Assembly (NCBI GenBank): GCA_037441525.1
Contig: JBBISA010000010.1
Coordinates: 1-64,000 of the forward strand
Reading direction: 5' to 3'
Source of the DNA: SKVR01 sp037441525
GTDB lineage: Bacteria > Bacteroidota > Bacteroidia > Bacteroidales > UBA7960
Length of the DNA stretch: 64,000 bases
Within the stretch, counting starts at the first letter, position 1. Every line of letters begins with the position of its first letter. Positions 52,030 through 61,619 of this stretch are shown here, in pieces. A model generated the notes under the pieces. That model saw only the letters and a program-made list of their open reading frames with translations, made no database searches and was not told where the DNA came from. The position numbers and the translations under genes are program-made.

Positions 52030-54072
52030 ATGGAAAGACAATCTTCAAACAATCATGGTCTGATTATCTTCCGGCGCTGGAGCCGCAAATCCTATGCGGT
52101 TTTTAGTAGTCTTAGCAAGGTAATTCGCATCGGTATTTTGAGTCTGGTCTATTCCATCCTTGCTTTGCCCGGCCATACACAGCAGCGTGCTGACACGCTC
52201 ACTGGCCGCGATTTACCTTCTGAACAACAACTCCAGGAAGTGGTGGTAAGTGCACAACTCAGCCCGGTTGTGCAATCGCAACTCATGAGAGTTGTTCAGG
52301 TTGTTTCACGCACCGAAATTGAGCAGGCGCCTGCCCGAGACCTGGCCAGCCTGCTCAGCAACCTGCGCGGAGTCGACATCAGAAAACGCGGTACCTATGG
52401 AATGCAGGCCGATATAAGCATCAGGGGTGGAACCTTCGACCAGACGCTAATTCTCATTAATGGGGTCAATATAACCGACCCCCAAACTGGTCATCACAAT
52501 CTTAATCTTCCGGTCGATTTACAAAGCATAGAGCGCATAGAAGTTTTACAGGGCGCTGGTGCCCGTATTTTCGGACCCAATGCATTTAATGGTGCTATCA
52601 ATATTATTACTCGCCAGCCTGGCAACCAGGATGTTTCTGTTTCTTTGGCGGGTGGCGAATTCGGATACGGCGATGTATCAGCTTCATCGGGCTTTCGAAC
52701 CGGTTCGCTAAAACACAGGATAAGCATTTTCGGCGCGAGAAGCGATGGGTTTACCGAAAATACCGATTTCAATTCATCTGGTCTGTTCTATCATGGAAGA
52801 ATGGAACTTGGGTTATCAAATCTTGATTTTCAAGGAGGATATAATCAAAAAGCCTTTGGGGCCAATAGCTTTTATACACCCCGCTTCCCTAATCAGTTTG
52901 AAGCTACACGTACCGGTTTCACTGCCTTAAGGTGGTCGCCTGTAAATTTAAACTTCAATGCAACAGGCTATTGGCGCCAACATCACGACAGGTTTGAACT
53001 ATTTCGTAACACCCCCCCGTCATGGTACGCAGGTCATAATTATCACATGAGCAATGTTGCCGGTCTGGCCCTTGGTCAATTATTTTCAAGCAGTTTCGGA
53101 ATCACTACTCTCGGCTTAGATTATCGCTTCGAACATATTTATAGCAACGTTCTGGGTGAAAAATTAAATCAACCTATTCCTGTAAAAGGCTACGATGGTG
53201 TCCTTTTTACCCATTCATCCCAACGGACAGGTGTAAGTTTTATGGTAGAACATAATTATTTCCATGGCCCCTTTTCTGCATCAGCAGGTGTGCTTACCTA
53301 TTTTAATACGAGCCTTAAACAAAGGGTGAACTTTTTCCCGGGGCTTGACCTGGCCTGGAAATTCAACAACCATATAAGATGGTTCTCAAGCATCAATCGT
53401 ACACTTCGCCTGCCTACATTTACTGACCTTTATTACAGTGGACCAGGCAACATTGGAAATCCAAGCCTGAAACCTGAAGAAGCTGTTTCGTGGGAAACAG
53501 GATTAAAATGGAATTTCGGTAGTTTTTCAGGGGAATTTGCTGTATTTGAGCGACATGGAACCAATATGATTGATTGGGTAAAACAACCCGGCGACGAAAA
53601 ATGGCGTAGCATGAACCACACAAAAATAAAATTATCGGGTTTTGAAGTTGGCTTCAAAACACCCGTTAAGATTAGAAGGATATCCCAATTGAATCCGCAG
53701 CTATCCATTGATTATAGTTACACAATATCAGGCAAATCAAGCGGAGAACTTATATCGAATTATGCATTGGATCATTTGCGCAATAAAATTGACCTGATGC
53801 TACGTTTACCAGTAACATCAAATATGGGTACTTCCATTAATGTATCGTGGATTGAAAGAGCTGGAGGTTATATGCTATACCGAAATGGGGTATTCGGCGA
53901 AATAATTGGTTTTGAGCCTTACTTTATGACAGACCTTAAGATATATTACAAGATTTGGAAAACAGAATGGTTTGTTGAGTTTTCAAACCTTCTGGATACT
54001 CATTATGTAAGTATAGCCAATGTGCCTCAACCTGGCCGATGGGGTAGAATAGGTGTAGCAGCAAGGTTTTAA
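52030..54072 (+). CDS. TonB-dependent receptor, ligand unknown
   Basis: A 680-residue receptor without the carboxypeptidase-like extension. A long basic N-terminus precedes the signal helix (about residues 36-54). The TonB-box region may be 'LQEVVVSAQL'; the plug shows 'LSNLRGVDIRKRGTYGMQAD', 'ISIRGGTFDQTLILINGVN' and 'IEVLQGAGARIFGPNAFNGA'; the barrel ends 'GRWGRIGVAARF'. The compact size is that of vitamin or siderophore receptors (BtuB-like), but no riboswitch or partner gene names the ligand. The next gene, on the other strand, is a cobalamin-related protein, which is only a weak hint. Confidence 0.88.
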   Translation: MERQSSNNHGLIIFRRWSRKSYAVFSSLSKVIRIGILSLVYSILALPGHTQQRADTLTGRDLPSEQQLQEVVVSAQLSPVVQSQLMRVVQVVSRTEIEQAPARDLASLLSNLRGVDIRKRGTYGMQADISIRGGTFDQTLILINGVNITDPQTGHHNLNLPVDLQSIERIEVLQGAGARIFGPNAFNGAINIITRQPGNQDVSVSLAGGEFGYGDVSASSGFRTGSLKHRISIFGARSDGFTENTDFNSSGLFYHGRMELGLSNLDFQGGYNQKAFGANSFYTPRFPNQFEATRTGFTALRWSPVNLNFNATGYWRQHHDRFELFRNTPPSWYAGHNYHMSNVAGLALGQLFSSSFGITTLGLDYRFEHIYSNVLGEKLNQPIPVKGYDGVLFTHSSQRTGVSFMVEHNYFHGPFSASAGVLTYFNTSLKQRVNFFPGLDLAWKFNNHIRWFSSINRTLRLPTFTDLYYSGPGNIGNPSLKPEEAVSWETGLKWNFGSFSGEFAVFERHGTNMIDWVKQPGDEKWRSMNHTKIKLSGFEVGFKTPVKIRRISQLNPQLSIDYSYTISGKSSGELISNYALDHLRNKIDLMLRLPVTSNMGTSINVSWIERAGGYMLYRNGVFGEIIGFEPYFMTDLKIYYKIWKTEWFVEFSNLLDTHYVSIANVPQPGRWGRIGVAARF

Positions 54073-54077
54073 TAAAT

Positions 54078-54111
54078 AGTCCGGGATGAACGCTTAGTTC
54101 CTGCCCGGACT
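54078..54111 (+). terminator. Terminator-like hairpin after the TonB receptor
   Basis: AGTCCGGG (54078-54085) pairs with CCCGGACT (54104-54111) over 8 bp with an 18-nt loop; a T/C-rich stretch follows. It starts six bases after the stop codon. Confidence 0.55.
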
Positions 54112-54342
54112 TCCCTTATTCCTTAGTTAGCTATATATCAGCTTGTTGAACAAGGAATAAATGCATAAGCCAACCTTAATTCTCTGTTTGTAAATAATCA
54201 GAGGCAAATAAGTAGGTGCACAGGGTAACAACCTATCATTTATACCAGTTAATACTATGAACAGGTTTACTAATTGCTCAAGATACAGACAATTATTAAT
54301 CCGTTAACAATTAACAAAAATCATAGAAATAATCCCTTAGCA

Positions 54343-55059
54343 TTAATCTAAAATATCCATCCGCCGGCTGCGGTAAATACATTCGGTAATTTCGCAAAAC
54401 TGGCATGTATAACCCTTAGATTTTACACCGGGTCCAAACCCTATGATGCCGCTGACTGACTTGATAGGTTTCATTAAAGATGACGGAGTTAAAGATACAC
54501 CGGCCGGATTAGGGGGCAATAATCCGAAAAGAAGCTGTTGCTCGGCTACATTCCATCCACAGTACCCCGGGCTGTATCGGTTAGTAATACCATAACCCAA
54601 CTCGCGTGCGATATCCTGAAATCGTTCCTGAATTTTATCCATGGCGGTTTCTACGATGAGCGAGCCGGCCACATCGGCAATATAAGCTTCGGGCAAGTTA
54701 CCCGCATCGTTTTGCTTGCGCGAATAATGCTCAAGGATATTGCCTGCCGTGCAAACAAATATTCCAACTCCCATGCACTTGTTCAGATGGGTAGCGATGA
54801 TCTTTCCGGTGTTAAAACATATTCCATCAAAAAAAATACAACCTTTTTGGGCAGCAACATCAAGACCTTTAAAAATGTACAGACTGCCCCTGATGCCTTT
54901 CATGCTTTTAGCATTTTCGAGAACTTCATGAATATACTGAGGAAAGGGCTCAGGAGCAGGGCCTTCAAACCCTGCCATTTTTTCGATCTGATGCCCGGTA
55001 ATTCCAAGCTGAGAAAATTCAAATTCAAAATTATATGTGTCGGAATAGCGGTGTCCCAT
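54343..55059 (-). CDS. Stand-alone MetH activation-domain-like protein
   Basis: A 238-residue protein resembling the reactivation domain of cobalamin-dependent methionine synthase: 'GYGITNRYSPGYCGWNVAEQ', 'LLFGLLPPNPAGVSLTPSSL', 'MKPIKSVSGIIGFGP'. In MetH this domain binds cobalamin and SAM during reductive methylation. Here it is a separate protein and carries a C-terminal cysteine cluster 'CQFCEITEC' that could bind Fe-S or another metal and deliver electrons. Such stand-alone versions fit organisms whose MetH core lacks its own activation domain. No metH lies nearby. ATG at 55059 is preferred over the TTG at 55077. Confidence 0.82.
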   Translation of the reverse strand: MGHRYSDTYNFEFEFSQLGITGHQIEKMAGFEGPAPEPFPQYIHEVLENAKSMKGIRGSLYIFKGLDVAAQKGCIFFDGICFNTGKIIATHLNKCMGVGIFVCTAGNILEHYSRKQNDAGNLPEAYIADVAGSLIVETAMDKIQERFQDIARELGYGITNRYSPGYCGWNVAEQQLLFGLLPPNPAGVSLTPSSLMKPIKSVSGIIGFGPGVKSKGYTCQFCEITECIYRSRRMDILD

Positions 55060-55760
55060 CTTTAAGAATTTAAGCAATAACAGAAAATTAAATGTATTTT
55101 TGGCAAGAACTATCTGATGAAAAATCCGATGGTTAAGAAAGCATCGTTTGATGGTTTTCCTACTATCCTGAAAAGGAAAGGTTATTGCCTGAGCTCATTG
55201 AATTTCTACCGGAGTCAAATTTATAAAAAACATGATTAATGACTCATTGATAAAATATACCCCGGATTAGCCATTCGCCACTTTTTTTAAAATGACCATT
55301 ATTGGAAATATTTCAGTTATGGCTAATGGCAATAATATTTTAAGAATAACAAATTGCGGTAACCAAACCCAATACAAAAAAATTGTAATTTAAATAATTG
55401 ATAACCAATCAATAGAATACAAAAAACAGAAGAAATTTTTAAAATCATAATATTTTGGGTAACAACAATAATCTGAATGAATTGAGTTTGATGCCGACCA
55501 ATTAAGATGAAATTCTCAGCTGCAAGCATTGAGTGTGAAAAAAAATCACATCTCCAAACTTCTTTCAAACATGAATTATTTTATAATGAAACAACAGGTA
55601 TTTTATACAAATACAATTAAATTACCGAGTGAAATAGCCTGTTTTAGCTATTAAAAAGGAATTGAATCACTTAGTTTATTAATTTTGTTTTTACTATCTA
55701 AACAATTTACTAAACACAATATTCCTCTTCCCAAATAAACCCTAAATCCAAATCCAAGCC
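55060..55760. other. AT-rich intergenic region
   Basis: About 700 bases between the MetH-activation-like gene and the sensor gene. It holds a consensus-like box TATTTTTG at 55095-55102 before a 40-codon frame (55117-55239) that may be chance, a 9-bp inverted repeat ATTAGCCAT/ATGGCTAAT near 55266 and 55319, a small AATAGC/GCTATT hairpin near 55633-55652 and the sensor promoter box. No gene is claimed. Confidence 0.4.
55680..55687 (+). promoter_or_regulatory. -7 promoter box of the sensor gene
   Basis: TAATTTTG fits the consensus and predicts a leader of about 65 bases before the ATG at 55761. Confidence 0.5.
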
Positions 55761-58337
55761 ATGAAGAAAATCAATAATCTCTGGAACCATTTAGGCCTGA
55801 AACATAAATTTAGTTTGGTATTTACCCTTTTGCTCACCCTTTTTCTTATTGTCATGGGTATTATTGTATATCAAACCCGATTAAACTATCAGCGAAATCA
55901 GTCATACAATACCATGCGGGCTCATACAGCCGACCTGTATACCCATGTAGAAACATATTATTTGGTTAAAAAGGACCAAGCTCAAAAAACAGGAATTACC
56001 ATTCGTGGAATTCTGGATCAGTTGCCCACTGACGAAACGGATTATTCGCTTATATCTGGTTTAAATGCTCTAACCAACATTTCAACTGAAAATACTATTA
56101 CCAATGAAGACATTGATTACCTGGCCAATAGACTTTCCCAGACCAGTTATCTCCAGGTAGGATTCGCAACTATAATTGACACAAAGGGTGTTTTCTTGGT
56201 TCATCCAACCGAAAAAGGAAAAAATATTGAAACAACCAAGCTATTTGCTGATTTAAGTAAATCGAACCAGGGAGAACTTTCTTTTCAGTGGCCTGAAGGC
56301 TCTTCGAAAAAGGAAAATCATGCAATCTTTTACCGATATTTTCAGCCCTGGGATATATATATTGCCACAGTGATTAATACTGATGATGTTATTTATAAAC
56401 CCCTTGGAGCTGTGACCAACCTTATTTTTATAAGTTTACTGGTTGGGGTTGTTTTATTTTATCTTGCCGTCAGATGGCTTATGTTGCTCATTAGCAACCC
56501 CATTGCACAAACATCAGACACGCTTCAGGTACTTTCGAAAGGGAAGGAACATGCTGAACTCAATACAATCCGTGTTGACGAAATTGGTGTTGTATACCGG
56601 CACATCAACAACCTGATAAGAGGCCTTAAGGATACTGCCGAATTTGCCCGCGAAATTGGCAGAAAGAATTTCGACCACCCATTTACCCCTCTAAGTGAGG
56701 ACGATGCTTTGGGCAATGCCCTCATTGAAATGCGGGAAAGCCTTAAAAAAGCTGAAGAAGATGAAAAATTGCGCAAGGTTGAAGATGAAAAAAGACGTTG
56801 GACCACTGAAGGATTGGCCAAATTTGGTGAAATCCTCCGAATTAACAACGACAACATGGAGGCTCTTTCTAATAACATCATTAAAAATCTTGTGAAGTAT
56901 CTTAATATCAATCAGGGTGGTTTGTTTATTCTGAACGACAGCAACTATGGGGAGAAATTTTTGGAGCTTACAGGATGCTATGCTTTCGACCGGCAGAAAT
57001 TTCTTAAGAAGAGGATTGAAATTGGCGAAGGAATAACAGGTACTTGTGTTCTTGAAAAACAAAGTATCTATCTGAGAAATATTCCGGAGAATTATATCAA
57101 TATTACCAGTGGGCTTGGCGATGCATCGCCAGGGTTTCTCTTGGTGGTACCACTTAAGCTGAATGAAGAAGTTCATGGTGTGGTGGAACTTGCTTCGTTT
57201 AATGAATTTCAACCCCATGAAATTGAATTTGTTGAAAAAATCGGTGAAAGCATTGCATCGACTATTTCGGGAGTTAAAATTGCAGAACGCACATCCCAAC
57301 TTCTTGAACAGTCACAGCAGCAATCGGAAGAAATGAAAGCACAGGAGGAGGAAATGCGTCAGAATATGGAAGAGATGCAATCCACCCAGGAAGAATTGCA
57401 ACGACGCAATGAAGAAATGAAAAAAATTCAGGAAGACCTCGATAAGGAGTCAGCCTTGTTGCGAGCATTGTTAGAATATTCTGAAGATACTATCTATTTC
57501 AAAGATAGAGAAAGTAAGTTTTTGCGCGTAAGCAAATCTCTGCTTAATCATTGGAGTATTGAAGGACAGACACAGATTATGGGCTTATCAGATTTTGACC
57601 TTACAACTTTCGAAAATGCAAAGCCCAAATACGATGCCGAGCAAGAAATTATGCGTACGGGCAAACCCATTAAAATTGAAGAAAAAGATATTACCATTGA
57701 TGGCTCAGTACGATGGATTTCGACTGTAAAAATGCCTCTTTACGACCAGAAGGGCAATGTTGTGGGAACCTTTGGCATTAGCCGTGATATTACAGATTTC
57801 AAGAAAACCCTTGATAAGGCAAGGGAAAATGAAACAGAACTCATGTCCAAGGTCAACGAAATAGAAAATCTGAAGCAAAACCTTGAAATGAGTAACAATC
57901 AAATGAAACTTCAAAAAAATACTGTCATCCGTATTTTGAATGAAATTCCTCAGAAAGTTTATCTGAAAGACAAAGACCTGAAATTCTTGTTTGTTAACCA
58001 GGCTGTTGCCGATGTTTACGAAAATAAAACCATTGAAGACGTGATTGGCACCACCGATTTTGATCATTACGAAAAAGAATTGGCTAAAACTTATGAAAAA
58101 TCTGACAAAGAAGTAATTGAAAAGGGAGAACAGACCTTTGAGCAGGAAGACATTGTAAAAGGAGATATTAAAATTGTGAGGTCGAATAAGAAGCCCTTTT
58201 ATATAGACTATCTTGATCAGACAGGCTTGTTGGGAATTCAGACGGATATTACAGAAATTGTAAAATTCCGTGAACTGGAGAAGGAAAACCATAAACTCAA
58301 ATCGGAACTTGACAAGCTCAAAGGAAAGAAAACGTAA
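55761..58337 (+). CDS. Cache-HAMP-GAF-PAS-PAS sensor without output domain
   Basis: An 858-residue membrane sensor. Membrane helix 1 (about residues 18-37), an extracytoplasmic Cache-type domain (about 40-210, 'YLQVGFATIIDTKGVFLVHP', 'QPWDIYIATVI'), helix 2 (about 214-240), a HAMP region ('NPIAQTSDTLQVLSKG'), a GAF domain (about 350-510, 'GEGITGTCVLEKQSIYLRNI'), a coiled coil of 'EEMRQNMEEMQSTQEEL' type, and two PAS domains ('YFKDRESKFLRVSKSLLN' and 'VYLKDKDLKFLFVNQAVADV'). It ends in a short coiled coil. No histidine-kinase, GGDEF, phosphatase or methyl-accepting domain follows, so it must signal through a partner or be a shortened kinase. Confidence 0.88.
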   Translation: MKKINNLWNHLGLKHKFSLVFTLLLTLFLIVMGIIVYQTRLNYQRNQSYNTMRAHTADLYTHVETYYLVKKDQAQKTGITIRGILDQLPTDETDYSLISGLNALTNISTENTITNEDIDYLANRLSQTSYLQVGFATIIDTKGVFLVHPTEKGKNIETTKLFADLSKSNQGELSFQWPEGSSKKENHAIFYRYFQPWDIYIATVINTDDVIYKPLGAVTNLIFISLLVGVVLFYLAVRWLMLLISNPIAQTSDTLQVLSKGKEHAELNTIRVDEIGVVYRHINNLIRGLKDTAEFAREIGRKNFDHPFTPLSEDDALGNALIEMRESLKKAEEDEKLRKVEDEKRRWTTEGLAKFGEILRINNDNMEALSNNIIKNLVKYLNINQGGLFILNDSNYGEKFLELTGCYAFDRQKFLKKRIEIGEGITGTCVLEKQSIYLRNIPENYINITSGLGDASPGFLLVVPLKLNEEVHGVVELASFNEFQPHEIEFVEKIGESIASTISGVKIAERTSQLLEQSQQQSEEMKAQEEEMRQNMEEMQSTQEELQRRNEEMKKIQEDLDKESALLRALLEYSEDTIYFKDRESKFLRVSKSLLNHWSIEGQTQIMGLSDFDLTTFENAKPKYDAEQEIMRTGKPIKIEEKDITIDGSVRWISTVKMPLYDQKGNVVGTFGISRDITDFKKTLDKARENETELMSKVNEIENLKQNLEMSNNQMKLQKNTVIRILNEIPQKVYLKDKDLKFLFVNQAVADVYENKTIEDVIGTTDFDHYEKELAKTYEKSDKEVIEKGEQTFEQEDIVKGDIKIVRSNKKPFYIDYLDQTGLLGIQTDITEIVKFRELEKENHKLKSELDKLKGKKT

Positions 58338-58484
58338 TAAATTTTATCAGGCTTATTTCAGTTTTGGCACCTCAGCGATGATAAAACAATGGTTGTAGGG
58401 CAATAATCTGTTAATCAAAATCAATTAAACCAATTATCCGGATATTTAAGAACCGATAGGCTTAAAACCCAACTTTTTTTTGCC

Positions 58485-59336
58485 ATGTTGACCCAAAAAT
58501 ATATAGGTGCCCATGTCAGCTCATCAGGAGGAGTGGAGTTTGCACCCATCAACGCGGCAAAAATTGGAGCAACAGCTTTTGCCCTTTTCACCAAGAATCA
58601 GAAACAATGGTTTTCAAAAGCCCTGACAAGCGAAAATATTGAACTGTTTAAGGCAAACTGCATCAAGTATGGCTATGGGCCTGAGCAAATACTACCTCAC
58701 GACAGTTACCTTATCAACCTTGGGCATCCGGAAGATGATGGACTCAGAAAATCGCGCGCAGCCTTTCTGGATGAAATGACACGGGCTGAACAATTGGGTA
58801 TTACAATGCTTAACTTCCACCCGGGCAGCCATTTAAAACAGATTTCGGAGGACGAATGTTTGCAAAGAATTTCCGAGTCAATCAACATCACCCTACAGAA
58901 AACAAAGGGGGTAACGGCAGTAATAGAAAATACGGCCGGACAAGGGAGTAATGTAGGATTCAGGTTTGAACACCTTGCCCGAATGATTGAACTGGTTGAT
59001 TACAAAAACCGTATTGGTGTATGTATTGATACCTGCCATAGCTGGGCAGCAGGATATGATTTCGGATCAGCCGAAGGTTACGAAGCTGTGTGGAAAGAAT
59101 TTGATGCCGTGGTAGGGCTGGAGTATTTAAAGGCAATTCACCTGAACGATGCAAAAAAAGAGCGCGGCAGCCGCGTTGACCGACATTCGTCTATCGGAGA
59201 TGGATTTCTTGGATTCCCTGTTTTTTCACGTATTATGAAAGACCCCCGACTCAACGGAATTCCCATTATTCTGGAAACCCCAGACGAAACCAAATGGGCT
59301 GACGAAATTGCATGGCTTAAAGGTGAGATGAAATAA
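58485..59336 (+). CDS. nfo: Endonuclease IV (AP endonuclease)
   Basis: A 283-residue TIM-barrel endonuclease IV, which cuts DNA 5' of abasic sites in base excision repair with a tri-zinc centre. Motifs: 'YIGAHVSSSGGVEFAPINA', 'LPHDSYLINLGHP', 'NFHPGSH', 'VIENTAGQGSNVGF' (Glu ligand), 'GVCIDTCHSWAAGYDF', 'IHLNDAKKERGSRVDRHSSI' and 'ILETPDE'. All known zinc-binding His, Asp and Glu positions appear present. Monocistronic. Confidence 0.97.
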   Translation: MLTQKYIGAHVSSSGGVEFAPINAAKIGATAFALFTKNQKQWFSKALTSENIELFKANCIKYGYGPEQILPHDSYLINLGHPEDDGLRKSRAAFLDEMTRAEQLGITMLNFHPGSHLKQISEDECLQRISESINITLQKTKGVTAVIENTAGQGSNVGFRFEHLARMIELVDYKNRIGVCIDTCHSWAAGYDFGSAEGYEAVWKEFDAVVGLEYLKAIHLNDAKKERGSRVDRHSSIGDGFLGFPVFSRIMKDPRLNGIPIILETPDETKWADEIAWLKGEMK

Positions 59337-59606
59337 CTTTCCGGATTAATTTCGGACTATCTCAAATTTCTTAACATAATCACAGTCAATGGTAATGCAT
59401 AGTCAAGCTCCTATTAAAACCTTTATGGGGATATTATAGTTCTGAAATAGAGAAGATACTCACTCCGGTGTAGCACCAATTTGTATGTACAGAAAATATT
59501 CAATACAAAATCATGGCCTTACCAGAATGTTGATCAGGCTAACCATTTCCTGACAACTGATAATTATGGCAACGATAGAATCTTAGCCATCTGCAAAAGA
59601 GACAAA

Positions 59607-60515
59607 TCAAACCCACTCGTAAGGGGTTTCCTGATAAACATAATAATTGAGCCAGTTAATAAAGAATAGATTTGCACCAGCCCGCCATCGTACCAAAGGA
59701 CGTGCATCAGGATTATTGTGAGGGAAATAGTTTTCAGGCAGCGCAGTGTTCAGGCCGCGGGCTTTATCGCGCACATATTCGGTTTTAAGTGTATCGGGGT
59801 TGTATTCGAAGTGCCCCGTAACAAAAACCTGCCTGAAATCGCGCGATGCAACCACATTAACCCCTGCCCGGTCAGAGTAACATGCTAATATAAGCTCCGG
59901 ATGTTCCATAATATCTTCGCGACGGGTTTCGGTATAGCGAGAGTGAGGCACATATACTATATCATCAAAACCTCTGAACAAGGGCAATGATGGCTCTGTG
60001 ATTCGATGTTCAAACACCCCAAAAAGCTTGGCAGGGAGAGAAAATTTTCCGATTCCGTAATGGTGATATAATCCTGCCTGAGCACCCCAGCAAATATGCA
60101 ATGTATTAGTTACATGAGTTTTACTCCATTCCATAACCTGCTGAAGGTCTTTCCAGTAGTCAACCTGCTCAAAATCGAGATGCTCAACCGGTGCACCTGT
60201 GATTATGAGCCCATCGTAGCGATTATTTTTTATCTGATCAAAGGTTTTATAAAAAATATTCATGTGCTCTTTCGATGTATTCTTCGACTCATGTTTGTCC
60301 ATATAGAAAAACTCAAGTTCTATCTGTATAGGGCTATTGGAGAGCAACCGGATAAAATCGGTTTCGGTAACAATTTTAAGTGGCATCAGGTTGCATAAGA
60401 CAATTTTAAGTGGACGTATATCCTGATGAAGGGCACGCCGCGCTTCCATAATGAAGATATTTTCATGACGAAGAATATCATTGGCAGGCAGGTTATCGGG
60501 AATATTTATTGGCAT
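59607..60515 (-). CDS. metA: Homoserine O-acyltransferase MetA
   Basis: A 302-residue MetA-type homoserine O-succinyl/acetyltransferase, the entry step of methionine biosynthesis. Catalytic Cys is in 'LHICWGAQAGLYHHYG'; the His-x-Glu pair in 'FVTGHFEYNPDTL'; the N-terminus 'MPINIPDNLPANDIL' is canonical, and 'WKDLQQVMEWSKTHV' is conserved. Whether acetyl- or succinyl-CoA is used cannot be read safely by eye. No SAM riboswitch is apparent upstream. Its promoter -7 box is at 60551-60558. Confidence 0.95.
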   Translation of the reverse strand: MPINIPDNLPANDILRHENIFIMEARRALHQDIRPLKIVLCNLMPLKIVTETDFIRLLSNSPIQIELEFFYMDKHESKNTSKEHMNIFYKTFDQIKNNRYDGLIITGAPVEHLDFEQVDYWKDLQQVMEWSKTHVTNTLHICWGAQAGLYHHYGIGKFSLPAKLFGVFEHRITEPSLPLFRGFDDIVYVPHSRYTETRREDIMEHPELILACYSDRAGVNVVASRDFRQVFVTGHFEYNPDTLKTEYVRDKARGLNTALPENYFPHNNPDARPLVRWRAGANLFFINWLNYYVYQETPYEWV

Positions 60516-60550
60516 TGAATAAACCTTATTTTATATAATTGTTAAGGGTG

Positions 60551-60558
60551 CAAATATA
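60551..60558 (-). promoter_or_regulatory. -7 promoter box of metA
   Basis: TATATTTG followed by CA on the minus strand (60558 to 60551) fits the consensus and lies 36 bases before the ATG. Confidence 0.6.
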
Positions 60559-60971
60559 ACCAGTAAATACTAAAAGATTATCTGCACCACTGGCAAAAAT
60601 TTGCTTTCTATTTCATTTAACGCCATTCCTTTTCCATGCGCCTGTATTCAAATCGTTTCCTTTCTTTCCTGATATTTTTTTCGCATCGCAAACTATAATG
60701 CGGAATCATTTTCCACAGAAATTATCAGGAAGCTGGCCCTTATAATCTTTACTATTTACAAATAAAATTTGTGATTAAGACCCGTACGATTGAGAGAGGT
60801 AAATGGATTGACAGGCATAGAGCAATTGCAGAATGGACATTAAATGGATGGGGACAGATTGATGTTGTAAATTATTAATAGCCATTGGCACGATTACTGA
60901 CGGCATTTTAATTAAAAAATGCAGCCCGACAGCATGGGTGAACTTCGGAAACCAAGCAAATATAATTTCTG
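60559..60971. other. Intergenic region with a short open frame
   Basis: Divergent spacer between metA and a small lipoprotein. A GTG-initiated 35-codon frame (60771-60878, containing 'GKWIDRHRAIAEW') reads somewhat protein-like but is too short to claim; it could be a gene remnant. Nothing else is supported. Confidence 0.35.
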
Positions 60972-60979
60972 TATTTTTG
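60972..60979 (+). promoter_or_regulatory. -7 promoter box of the 78-aa lipoprotein
   Basis: TATTTTTG fits the consensus and lies 40 bases before the ATG at 61020. Confidence 0.5.
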
Positions 60980-61019
60980 TCCAACTAACCTTAGTGCTCA
61001 GCAGTTATAATATAATCCC

Positions 61020-61256
61020 ATGAATGTAAAAAATCAATCCTGCAATTATTTAATACTTGCCATGATGGCAATACTTCTTATGGCCGTATCCTGCAAAAGA
61101 TGCATTGTATGCGAAACCAAAGACCAGAACAATCAAACCATAATGGAGGTTGAAATGTGTGCATCGGGCAAAGGTGCCGCACAAAAGATCAAAGATTTTG
61201 AAAAGGAAATCAAAGAAGGCAATCCCAACGCTGTTTGCAAGGAAAAATACTGGTGA
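61020..61256 (+). CDS. Small Cys-containing lipoprotein, 78 aa
   Basis: A 78-residue predicted lipoprotein: basic start, hydrophobic core 'YLILAMMAILLMAVSC' and lipobox Cys25. The mature part has four more cysteines ('KRCIVCET', 'EMCASG', 'AVCKEKYW'), suggesting disulfides or metal binding. Function unknown. It has its own promoter, and the conserved element copy B lies 65 bases downstream. Confidence 0.7.
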   Translation: MNVKNQSCNYLILAMMAILLMAVSCKRCIVCETKDQNNQTIMEVEMCASGKGAAQKIKDFEKEIKEGNPNAVCKEKYW

Positions 61257-61320
61257 TGAACAAGCCTGAGTAAATCTCTGAATATTTCCGGCATTTCATG
61301 TGTTTATTTTTTAATTTTTC

Positions 61321-61466
61321 CATCCGTAAATAATTTTTGAATTAAGGTCGGATAGCTTGTTCCGTCATTACGGGAGAACTCCCTTTTTGCTATTTTGGCT
61401 TCGCCGAGCTCGTAAACCCGGTTCATGGGTGTTTGTGTTTTTTCGCAGACATGTTCGTTTCATAGT
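61321..61466 (-). ncRNA. Conserved structured element, copy B
   Basis: Minus-strand homologue of 42998-43143, equal in length (146 nt). It begins ACTATGAAACGAACAT at 61466 and shares GAAGCCAAAA and ATCCGACC. In this copy the first stem reads CCGGGTT-TACG-AGCTCGG (two wobble pairs, no mismatch) and the second GGGAG-TT-CTCCC, so pairing is kept where the sequence differs. No coding frame crosses it. It lies between two lipoprotein genes of the opposite strand, so either strand could be the functional one. Confidence 0.5.
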
Positions 61467-61619
61467 CAGAAATTGCAACCGGTTATTCGCTTAAATCAAT
61501 AATTTTAATTAATTTAAAGAACTGGAAAATATTCACCTGCCACGGTCTTAACACCGGGTAATACCTTTTAAAATTGGATGGCTACAAAAAAATATGACTT
61601 GATCACAAGATTCAGAACC

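Noticed and set aside
55323..55568. Minus-strand 81-codon open frame
   Set aside because: AT-rich Phe/Ile/Leu-heavy translation, no promoter or family resemblance; best read as chance.
60516..60640. SAM riboswitch upstream of metA
   Set aside because: No SAM-box blocks or multi-stem layout can be found; only a promoter box is visible.
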